Positions 25,060 to 37,000 of a DNA stretch of 64,000 bases are shown one piece after another; positions within the stretch are counted from its first letter, which is position 1, and every line of letters begins with the position of its first letter. The position numbers and the translations under genes were made by a program. The notes beneath the pieces are model-generated. The model was not told where the DNA came from. It was given only the letters and a program-made list of their open reading frames with translations, and made no database searches. The DNA is from Onthophagus taurus (Eukaryota > Arthropoda > Insecta > Coleoptera > Scarabaeidae): contig NC_091976.1 of assembly GCF_036711975.1 (NCBI RefSeq), positions 23,684,001 through 23,748,000 on the forward strand, written 5' to 3'.

Positions 25060-28000
25060 TCACATAATGGAACAAAGTCCAGAGAGTTCGGCTCCCTTTT
25101 TAACTGGGGCCATTTTTTTGAGGTTGATACCCCGCAGCGCGGGCTTGACGTTGAGCTGGACAGGCTCCTCGCCGGGGGGCAAGGGTTGGGACGGGTCTAT
25201 AGATTCACCACCTTTCTCAATTTCGCTACTCAACTCTTTATTGGTACTACTCTCTTTAGGCGCAATTACAGGCAACGGTTTCGTTATGTTTATTTTTATT
25301 TTACCACTAATACCGGTTGTTGGTTGAACGTTCGAGTCAAAGAACTCTACGTTACCGTCCATATGCGTCACAAGGTCGGTTGGGTGGGCGTCCGTTACCG
25401 GTTCTGAAGTTATTTTTTCAGCTACATCAACTCCCCCACCATCCACTAATAATAAATCGTCACCCTCCAATTCATCTAAATACATAATATTAAAACATTA
25501 ACATTTATTAACTCGTACAAAAAATTTACCTGGATCAATTGGCTCGCTTTTTATCTTCACACTATCAATATCCATTTTAAAAATAGCGCCATCAACATCA
25601 ACAAAACCATCATCAATCGGTTCCTCTTTAATTTGGATCACTCTAGGTTCTAATTTTTCATCGGGGAGATCATCGTAACGATCATCATCAACCAAATCGA
25701 TTTTTTCCGGGACAATTTCATTTATTATTACATCATCATCGTCATCATCATCATTTTCTTCCGGATCATCCGGAAACGCTTCTTGCGATATTTCCTCTTT
25801 ATCTTTAGTTTCAGAAATTTCGGTTAATTTTTCAGATTCATCGTCATCTATTACAATTTCGGATGTGGTTTCTTCCATTTTTTCTTCTGGTAAAGTATCT
25901 AAACCTGGTATTGTACTATCTTGGGTTGTTTCATCTTCTTTTTCTATCGCTGAATCCTCTAATGTTGTATCAACTAAAGAGGCCTAAATAAAAAAAAAAT
26001 GTTTCAAATAATAATTTTAATAACAATAATTATTATTTATTTACTTGGTAATCTTCATAACATAAAGGATGATAATTCAATCCATCAACACAAATAGCTA
26101 GTTTTAAATGCCACTCTTCCTTTTCTTCATTATAAAACTGATCGAAACGATCGTGACAAACTTCGCATCGGGGATCTTGTATGTTTGGGTCAGCGGGAAC
26201 GCTAGGAATTTCAATTTCTTCCTCAATCTCGTCATTGCCTTCGGCTTGCGCTTGCTGTTGGTTTTCAAAGTAACTTTTTTCACGCTCCTCTAAATCTTCG
26301 ATTTCTTCGTAATTTTTCCAATCGGATAAAGAATAATACCACCTGCGACTGGCTGCTTTTCGAATATTCTTTTTTCCCTTGCGATTTTGCCGGAAGTGCC
26401 AATCGAGATGTTGGCTATACTGCATGCTTTGTTCCGGTGGGAAACGCATTCCGCACGTACTACACGGCATCCCTGAATAAAGGGAATGCACTAAACTCGA
26501 ATGCCGAGTTTTTAAAGTTTCTGGCTTATCAAAATTAACCGCTCTGTAAAATTGTGGCATTTCCTTTCTTAAGAAACTACTAACTGGGGTGATTTTGTGA
26601 GGTGGTGAAGGTATTTGGGGTAATTTATTTACGATATTACTATTCACAAGAGGAGGATTAATGTTTTTATTAATTATTTGGGGGGCTGGTATTGTAACTT
26701 CGGGGGTTACATTTTTTTGTTCTTGCAATGTGGTCATTATTCCAGTTGCGACTAATTTTTGGAACAAATCGTTAATATTTAAGGTTGTGGGAATTAATGG
26801 AGCTGGATTTGGTGTTGTTGTTGTCGATTGGCTAACAGGTACATCGTGAATTTCTTGAGGTGCTTCTTGCATCGGAATTTCTTTCGGTTGATTTTCAACT
26901 TGATATCCATTTGTACTTATATTTAAGTTTGTTGGGTTTGCAAGTAAGTTTGATGCCATAACACTCGATAAAACACTATCTAAGTTATCTAAAAAAAATA
27001 AATTAATTTAGCTTGTAATATACTGTTGGAAATAATTCACGAGCACACCCTGTATAATCTGAACGCGTCAAGATAAATTCATAATATTTGCGGAGCATAA
27101 AGATTTACTATAAATGAGTTTATTAAGCGAGTTTTGAGTTTTTCTGTCGCGGCATTGTTGACTGAGCCACCCTTCCAAGTGTGGTCGTTTTTAATGTGGT
27201 GTGTGCATATACAGGGTGTATCAGGTATGAGTAGAAAAAATATGAGGGGTTATAAGTCCCTTTCTTTGTCCTTCTTAAGATATGATACGATCAAGTTAAG
27301 GGTTCACAAGTTTGAGTACCACTTAAGTTAATGAATTATACTAAGCAGGCTTTGCTTTGCAATTTGTAATTTGTTTGTAGTTTTGTAATTTTGTTTTTTT
27401 TTTAATACAATAAGCAAGTTTGTCTATTAAAACCTAAATTTTCGTAAATTTTCACATTAAAGACTGATAAAACAGAAGTGATAAATTTATTCGTATAAAC
27501 AACCTCTAAAAAAGTATCTCAAAAATGACTTTCATGCGTCAAATTAAAGCTATACAGTGTGTCCGTAAAGTAACGGATATAGGCGATAAAATCATTATAA
27601 ACGGTTTATAGAAAAATCCCTGAAACGGGTCTAAAGATTTAAATTTTTTGCAATTGTTTGGTGTAGATTTTAAATTTCTTCCGCCATTTTTAAGCGAGTT
27701 ATGATGTCATCGGTATATTTTTCAAATGGCAATCCCTCATTTTTATTACGAAATATGAAAGAAGATTTTGCTGAGCAAGAAAACCCTCATGTTACTGTAA
27801 GGAGTATTGGGTCTAATTTCGACATATAAAGTAAACTTAATTCACGAGGAATGAATCGTAGTTTTTGCAACAACAATTTTGCAACGATAACGAAGACTTT
27901 GTCAAAAACATAATTTTTTCGACGAAGGGACATTTACATTGAGTGAACAAGCAAATAGACAAAGTTGTCGGTATTGCGCTACCCAAAATCCAAATTAGTC

Positions 28001-31000
28001 AAGAAAGTCGCACACCCAATATCCGCAAAAGATTTGAGGAAACCTTAATAAATTTTTTCCGAAATGTTTATAATGACCGCACGAGAACTGTTTAAAGATG
28101 TCCAATAGCGGATTCACGGAAAAAGTTTATTTTTCTTTCCGTGTCGAATGTATTGCTGAGTACACGTGAGAAACGTGTTATGAGGTGGGGCCGATTACCT
28201 GTGTCTGATTTACGATTTACGCTATTGGTCGATTTTAAACAATTCTCGTGCGATTATCATAAACATTTCGAAAAATATTTATTAGAAAAATCGTTTCAAA
28301 GTAATGTATCCTTCAACCGTATAATGCTCTGATCCGGGAAATACGGGACACGCTGTATATATCGGTGTGAGGGAAAAGTTTGTTGTCGTACTGTATGCGC
28401 AATGGAAGGGCGATCGCGTTACTTAAACGAGTTTGAGCGAAAACTGATTGTGGGTATGCACATTGAGGGTGCATCGTTCCGTGGAATTACGCGTCCTCTC
28501 GAACGGTCATTATCGGCAGTGCAACGAGCATGGCGAAAATGGTCTGAGCTAAGACATACTCAAAGCAATTTGGAGCTGTTGGCCATCGGGAAGGGAAGGC
28601 GCACTTACTACGCGAATTGTACGGCGGCGTTTGGTACAGCGGATTCTAAAGAGTGTTTTTTATAGAGGTATAGAACTTTAAGTTGGCAACACTTTTTTAA
28701 CTGGCGGCCATTTTGTCAGCTGCCAAGTGATTTATGTTTAGTTTGGTTTGGCATTTCAACATGAATATACTGACGCATGAACAACGCTTCCAAATTGTGC
28801 AAATTTATTTTGAAATTACAAAACCATGTCAACATAATCGTCCGTCAGAGCAATTAGTTCGGTTAACTATGGAACGTTTTCACACCACGTTTACTCTAAA
28901 TGATAATACGCATCCACAGAGACGTCGTACAGTGCGTACAGAAGAAGTCATTGCTGCTGTAGAGCGTAGCGTAGAGGAAGTTCGGGTCTTCCTCTACGCT
29001 ACGCTCTACCGCCATCTCAGTCTATCCGCCATCGTGCACAGGAATTGGATATGTGTCCATCCACTTTATGGAAGATTTTGCGGAAAGATCTTGGTTTGCG
29101 TGCTTACAAAATCCAACTCGTGCAAGAATTGAAGCCACACGATCACCCAGTAAGGCGTAGATTCGGTAAATGGGCCCAAAACAAGATTGCCGTTGATCCA
29201 GATTTTCATAAACGAATTTTGTTTAGCGATGAAGCTTGTTTGAATGGATACGTCAATAAACAAAACTACCGTATTTGGAGTGATGGTAATCCTCAAGTGT
29301 ATGTTGAGACACAAAAACTGACTGTTTGGTGTGCTTTATGGGCGGGTGGAATCATTGGTCCGCTATAGAGCCATGATTACTGACTTTTTCGTTCATCAAT
29401 TGAACAACTATGATGTGCAGGACCTGTGATTTCAACAAGACGGCGCGACATGTCACACAGCTCGTGCCACAATTGATTTATTGAAGGAAACGTTTGGTAA
29501 CCGCATAGTTTCACGTTTTGGACCCAAGATCGTGCGATTTAACGCCGCTAGACTATTTTCTGTGGGGATATGTGAAGTCGCTAGTCTACGCCGATAAGCC
29601 CGAAACGATTGACCACTTGGAGAACAAGATTTGCCGCGTTATTGCCGATATACGGCCACAATTGTTGAAAAAAGTCATCGAAAATTGGACCTCCAGATTA
29701 GACTACGTCCGATCCAGCCGTAGCGGTTATATATCAGAAGGCATATTTAAAGTATAATGCCAGAAGATTATCTTTCGAATAAAATACATTTCATGGCAAT
29801 TTAAACAATTTATATGCGTTTAATTCCATATCAAAGTTCTTTACCTCTATAAAAAACACCTTTACTAACACCCTAGCACCGCCGCATACGTCACGAGCGG
29901 GTCGACGCTAGACATTAGTGAGTTGCTGAGTGGAAGGACACTTTGTTTTCCGACGAATCAAGATTCGAATTGAGCGTCTACTCGAGCAGTGCGTGCAAGA
30001 ACGCCCTATCCACCGCCTTCCAAGCATTATGGAATGGGGTGCAATTACACATGGTGGACGTACACGTCTGCTATACATGTACGACAACTCCCGGGGTCTG
30101 TGTTGTACAGACCTTTGTAGAAAAGCACAGTACACGAATGCTTCCATGGCCAGCTCATTCTCCGAATTTGAATCCGATCGAGTTATGTTTGGGACATAAT
30201 TGGTCGGAAACTTCAACGTTATCTGGTCTCCTCAGCTAACGTTGAGGAACTATGGAGGAGAGTAGAGGCGGCATGGTTGGCCACATACCAAATTTATATC
30301 GCGCTAGACACACGCGTTCAGATTATACAGAGTGTGCTCGTGAATTATTTCCAACAGTGTATAAAAAAAGAAATTAATAACTTACTTAACCCCGTTTGTT
30401 GGAATAAATTAGGAACTGGCGAATTTGAATTTCTATCGGGTGATTCAACCCCGATAAGTTTCCGCTTTTTAGCAACCACAGGTAAAGCAGGTTCATTAGC
30501 ATCAACAACCGGGAAAGCTTCCATACTATTCTCACTCTCAATTTTAGGACTATCCGGGCGAAATCCTTCCATATCTTTAATCCTAACAACCCCAGGATGC
30601 ACCCCGCGTGGTAACCGCGTAAATCGAATAAAATGTTTTTTTTCCTGCACAATAATCGGTTTTGGAAGTCCCCCATATTCGACGGTAAACGGAATTTCAT
30701 TAATCATCACCGTTTTTAAAGCGTCAATAAATTTAAGTGTATTTGGTTTCCCGTCGATTTCGAATTTTTGTAATTTTCCGTCTAAATAAACGGGAACGAC
30801 CGTTTTCGCATCGATTATTAAATTAATTTGTCCGGCGACTAAATCTTTGCGTATTTCCGTTCCGATTTTAACTTGAGGCGGGGGTCCCTCCATTTTCAAA
30901 GAGGTCAATTTCCCGTCGAGATCGATAAAGACTTGCGGACCGCCAAAAAAACATTCGTAATTTTTTCCGTCGACGTAAATCTCTCGAGTCGGCGCCCCCA

Positions 31001-34000
31001 ATTTCACGTTGTGCGGACTTCCGTTAATTAACACTTCCTTATAAGGTTCGTTAAATGACAAATAATAAATATCTTTATCGCCGAAAATCACTTTTCTTAC
31101 TCCACTTTGAAACGAGATCTCTTTCGGCTCATCCCAAGACATGAAAATAATCGCGGTTTCGTCGTAGTAACGGATATCTCTTGGGTACCCATCGATATTT
31201 ATTGATTTTGTGTTATCTTGATTGGCACAATCGACGACTAATTCTTGTGGGCTATTTTCGGTTGTTGTTTGTTCTTGTTCTAAACTATCCAAATCAATAA
31301 CTTCGTTGTTGTAAATTGGTGATTGTTTTATAAAATTTGATTGCATTGGTTTCCATGGCCCATTTAATGGTCGTGGCCAATTCTCTCCTGGTCTCATGGG
31401 TAGCCGAATTCCTCCTCTGATCATTCCTCGTCCTCTCACAGGACGTCCCCGCCACATTCCACGTCTTAAATCACCTCTATCTGGGCCTCTTGGAAATTTG
31501 TTAAATTCGTTATTATTAACTTGAGGTACTCTATCATCTTTATCAACATAAATGTTTCGTCTAAAAGTAGCTGTATCTTCATCGGAACTACAACTAAAAT
31601 TAGCTTCTAATTCATCATCACTAATCGGTTGTAATGTAATATTTCCCAAATTCTCTTCGTTATCCTTTCGTTTTGCTTCATTTAATTTTTGATTTTCCAT
31701 TTGCGCCAAAATCTTGTTCATTAACGCCTTTTCTTGTTCTTTAGTCATATTTCCGGTTTTTATGCATTGTTCATCAGCGGAAGATATTATTATTCGACTC
31801 ATAGAATCATCTGCACTATTAGTTCCACCACGCAAATCAGTATCTTTTTGTTTCTGTTCCTGTTTAGTCCTTAATTTTTCCCTATTCGTAGCATTAGCTA
31901 ATTTCGCTCTTAATATATCTAACTTTTTAACCTTTTCTGACTTTTCTTCTTCAGGTTTCGACGAAATAATTGGAGGAGGCGGTGTTGGGGGTCTATCTTG
32001 AGAAGGTGTATTTACCACGGATGTAAGTTGACGCAAATCTGTATCTTCATTACCAAATAATCTAAAAATTAAAATTATCGTTTCGAGATTATTAGCACCG
32101 ATTATTAATAAAGTAAACATACTCATCAAACACCTCCGTTTTCGATTTTTTGCTAGAAACGTTTAAACTCGGGTCTGGATTGTCAGTTGAAGAACGTTTC
32201 TTGCTGACCATCGAAGGTAAATGTCTTAAATCGACGTCCATACCTGTCACAGTGAGATCATCTGTAGAACCTACGAAAGCTTTTTGTGTTAGTAATTAAT
32301 TTGGAATTGTTAGTTAATTGTTAGAACGAAATATGGTGTTAAATAATTATCTTTTTGGGAATTAAGCATTTTAAAAGATTTTACAAAATGGGCTTCTCCA
32401 CTACATTATTACGAAAATCTTTGTATAAACTCGATTTATTATTTGTAGACTATTTGGTGATATCAACTCCACAGTAAGAAAAGTGTGCCCATCCGAGACC
32501 CGGTGCGTGGTGTGACTTCTAAATTTCTGATCACAGAAAAATTTCTTGGTCACCACCGAGTCTCGAACCTCGATCGCTTAGCGCAAGCCGAGACCGCTGG
32601 GCTATCACGCCACAAAGAAGATAACGCAGTGCATAATGCTTATTAACACAAATAATTCTAAGATCAACTAAAAACAAACTGTGGGTAACAAAGGTAACAC
32701 AAGAACAACAAAGGACCAGAGACAAAAATTAGAAGCTTACGGACTAAAGAAACCTGCATGGGAAAAAGAAACCTCATATATAAAGAAATCCTATGTATAC
32801 CAAACCGATAAACAAGACTTAACCAAGAAAAAAACAAGAATAGAACTTAATCTTATAAGGACATTGCACTTATATACTTCCAATGAAATTCCACTGTATA
32901 CAGTGTGTTAATTAATTATATTATGGTACCCGAGATCATCATTGCAAGTATGCAACCAATATCGCAGTATAATATAACACGCGATTTGCGTATTACAATA
33001 CCAATACTGTGATATTGGTTGCATACTTGCAATGATGACGTCGGGTACGATAACTAATTAACACAGTGTACTTATTAAGGAAATGGGCAATAAACAATCT
33101 ACTGAAATGGCCAAGTTGAACATCTCTTCACCAACGGAGAAATCTCAAGGTCATGTTAGGATCAAACTCACGTCAAGGTCAAAATATACTATTTAACCTT
33201 CGCTTTTTGACGCTATTTGACAATCCCCCTCGTCGTAAAACCACGTAACCTTAACCTTGATGTTCCAGGGGAAGGTTCGTCAATCCGTACTACTTGAATA
33301 GATAAAAAACTGTCAAAAAACAAATTAGAATGTGTTCATCAGTGTTTTTCTATCTGTGTGTCTAAGTCGATGCTATCTTCATTATAAGACAACAGATAAA
33401 AAAGCCAATTGAGTACGATAAACCTATATTCTTTCGTTTTTGTAGTCTTGAAGCAAGCCTTCGACAGATTAATGATAGGAAACATATTTGATCTACTAAG
33501 AGAAGAGGTAGATGATGGATATACCTTCTACGAATCATGTTATGCAGACGACGCCATACTGCATAAAAGCGGAGAACGAGGACTATGTAGCGCGCAAACT
33601 GTACAGATTTATAATAACAGAAAAATTTAATATGCAAATAGTGTGCGAGAACATCAATGAAGAGTAAAATAAAAGACCAAGTAATGACGTTTAAGTATCT
33701 GAGGTTGGAACTGGACATGATGAGAGATCTGGTAGTGCAGGACATGGTGAGATGGACCAGAACGTGACGTCAGTAATGGAGGGACCAGGTTGATAAGATG
33801 AGCTAGACACGAATGGGCACAAAAACCAGGAACCAAGCGTCCAATTAGAAGAAACGCTGGACATCTTTATCACAAGAAGGAATGAGACAGAACTAGATCT
33901 TATAGCAGGACGAATAAGAAGAGAAAAAATAATAAGTCAACAAAAACGAAATTTTTTGTTTCCATTAATAATTATTTAGCTCAGGAGCGCGCGCGTGCCA

Positions 34001-37000
34001 TAAATTTTAGGAGACAGATCCGTATCAACCAACGATTTTGCAACGTCGCTCGCTTCACTGTTCTCTCGATAAGGGATAACGCGAAAAAACTGTCCTATTG
34101 ATACAAAAATGGTTTGATAAATAGATTTACTGAACGTAAAGTTACTATTTTAAATTGTGGTTACATCGCGGACGAAAACATAAACACGTCAGAGTTTACA
34201 AAAATTGGGTAAATCATAAAATCAATAAAAAAACGAGCGACGTTGCCAGATCGTTCGTATTAACTTTCTTCAATTTCGATTCCGACAAAATTGATATTAC
34301 GGATCTGTAAAATATTATTATATTATATTATTCCTGCACGCAAATACAAGTAAGTTTAGTAAGTAATTACGGAGATCAAAATGATGATGACATTTTTGAA
34401 GCTTATCTTAATGAAAACTTGGAACAAGATATTGAAGAACCCGAAATACTCTAAATTCTGTAGTAATCAAAGTTGAAGTAAGAAAAATCATTTTTTTACT
34501 ATGACTGCTAAAAAAGTTATTCTTATCGTATGTTTTATAGCTGACGCGCCTCTGTCGTTCTATTTGCTTTTCCATACACAGAGTGAGTTATTAGTATCCC
34601 GGCAGTCGACAGCTACTAAATCATTTGATAGAAAAAAATTTTTTAAACAAGCATTGTTTAATTCATAATCACTTTCTATAACGTAAAATTCTTTTCCTTC
34701 ATACAGGGTGTTGCATTTAGACGTGATGGCTAGCATGTAAATTTTTTACAATAGAACGCCCTGTATATTATGTGCTGGTTGAATTGCCCATCAGGTTCCC
34801 TTTAATTTATATTAAGTATCACATGTCCAATTTTAGTAGTTTTCGTCATATTTACAAATAAGATGAAAAAAGTATAATAAAATGTGCCATTATTGTACTT
34901 AATATTACATTCTGTCTATTTTTGTCCGTTTTTTTTTGTTTGATTACTATTTTATAATGTAAAGTAATTTTGTTGCCACATACCTAATTTTAATATGATT
35001 ACTTGATAAATATAAAATTATAAGATTTTAAAAGTATAACTAATAGAATATGTAATTGTTCTGCCAATTAAATTTACTTTGGATTTTTATCGCTTTTTGA
35101 TTATTTATTTATCAAAAATAATATTTTGCATACATTTTTGCATAAAATTCATATATTCGTTCTATGAAAACTAAATTAATATTTTAACATTATTTATCTA
35201 CGACTGCTTGGATAAGTCATCATTACCACACTCATTTGAGGTGATTTGAGTTACGTAATGAAGTTCATTACCGCACTGGTTTCATTACGTAACGCATTTT
35301 TAGCCCAATCAGAACAGACTTACTTTATTGAAACGAGCAATAATACAAAAGAAAAAGTGCTGCCTATTTAAAGAGAAACAATACTATTTATTATAAACAT
35401 TAATTGTTATGTTTTTACATTTCGAAACACTTATTCCAGATGAGTAAACATGTTATTGAAACTGACATTAATTCAAAATTGTCATCAATCATTTCAAAAT
35501 ATTTTTATAAATGTCAATATAGACCTTTTCAAAGAAAATGATTTTTAAGTAATTTTTAGCAGTCGTAGATAAAATGTTGTACATCACACGTGGATTAGAG
35601 CATAATTACAGTACTCGTGTGATTACACGACGAGGTCGTAGACCGAGTTTGTGATTTCACACTCGTACAGTAATTATGTTTCTAGTCCAATTGTAATATA
35701 AATAACTATTATGTTCATGTTTTAAGTCGGCTTGCCTATTAATAGACTGCCTAAGTCTGACGTCACAGAGGTGGGCGGAGCTTATACTGACTCCAAACAA
35801 TTTCGTTGCTAACCACTGTTGCTAAGATAAATTGCTAAAAAATGTCATTTGAAATGTCATCACTTAGTTTATTTTAACACTAATGGAAAATTGCATATGG
35901 TGATTTACCGTTAGCAACGAAAATGTTTGGAGTCAGTATAAGCTCCACCCATCTCTGTGACGTCAAGGCTTAGGTTGTCTATTGAATTAATAGCTGCATT
36001 TGCTTCAAATAGCTTACTGGATAGAAAGTGATTTATTGTTTAATAAATGATAAGGATGATGAGGATTACATAAAGTGAAGTTAAATTAAAGAACTGTTTA
36101 GAAATGAGAGACAAACAAAAAAGAAATAATAAAAAAACTGACAAAAATAAACAGAATGTAATATTAAGTACAATAATGGCATGTTTTATTATACATATTT
36201 CTTTAAATTCTAAATATCAGGAAAACTACTAAAGTTAGACATATGACGTACTTAACATTAATTAAAGGGAACTTGATGCGCAATTCAACCAGCACATAAT
36301 GTTTTATGAACACGCTGTATAGTGTATCTAATATCTTTAAATACTATGATCTACCTACTGGCTTTCACGATTATCTGACATAGTTTAAAAGCAAAAATGT
36401 CATTTGTACATCGTTTTAAAAAGATCCCGCAACGGGCATACTTGGGAAAAACAATTAAATATCTCAGGAACTACTAACGCTGTGAGTCTGCAACATATAC
36501 GGTTGCATAAACAAATTTAGTTGTATTCATAATATGATAAAATATACACGGCGTCCTAGGTGAATACACTTTGTGTTTTGACAGTTTCTAATTGTCAATT
36601 CAAATTTCTATTTTCAAGTGTTACGATGTTACCAACTGCTACATACCTATTTCCCTACATTGTCAAAATTTATTTTGTCCACGACTACCTTATAATGAGT
36701 ATTCTAAAACAAAATGGTAGTCATTTTTCACGGAGTTAATAATAGCGGTGAATAATAATCATTATCCACGGGTAGCCATCTTGACCAGACTAATAATAAT
36801 TATTTGAAACGTTAAAAGTTCAAAAAACGTCAATTTAATTCAATTTTTTAGGAGTTTCTAAATGTTTGACATAAAAAAAACCTAAACAAATTCCTTTTTT
36901 CGTATGATTTAAGCATAAATTAATTAATTTTCCTAAAGAAAACGACGTTTTAGAAAACTGACATTTAATTTTGACAAATTGTTGTGAAGTTGGTTACAGT

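Larger units (their letters stand above)
27020..30361 (+). mobile_element. Tc1-like transposon, host of nested insertions
   Basis: Terminal inverted repeats of about 49 bp lie at 27020-27068 and 30312-30361, both with the run GGAAATAATTCACGAGCACA and the run GTATAATCTGAACGCGT. The transposase is split: an N-terminal helix-turn-helix piece at 28402-28650 (LNEFERKLIVGMHIEGASFR, SLSAVQRAWRKW) and a C-terminal piece at 29870-30240 with FSDESRF and LPWPAHSPNLNPIE, carrying two DDE-domain acidic positions. The element sits in Pcf11 intron 8, opposite strand. It is interrupted by the elements at 27553 and 28651 and has frameshifts, so it is inactive. Confidence 0.85.

Noticed and set aside
29930-30216. 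Overlapping plus and minus frames of 89-102 codons
   Set aside because: These are alternative frames of the Tc1-like transposase C-terminal part; only the plus-strand frame with FSDESRF is real.
30277-30789. 170-codon plus-strand frame
   Set aside because: It overlaps the end of the Tc1-like element and the antisense of Pcf11 exon 8; no domain is seen.
32553-32615. Functional tRNA gene
   Set aside because: A and B boxes are present but the acceptor stem does not pair and the body continues into non-tRNA tail; it is a SINE.
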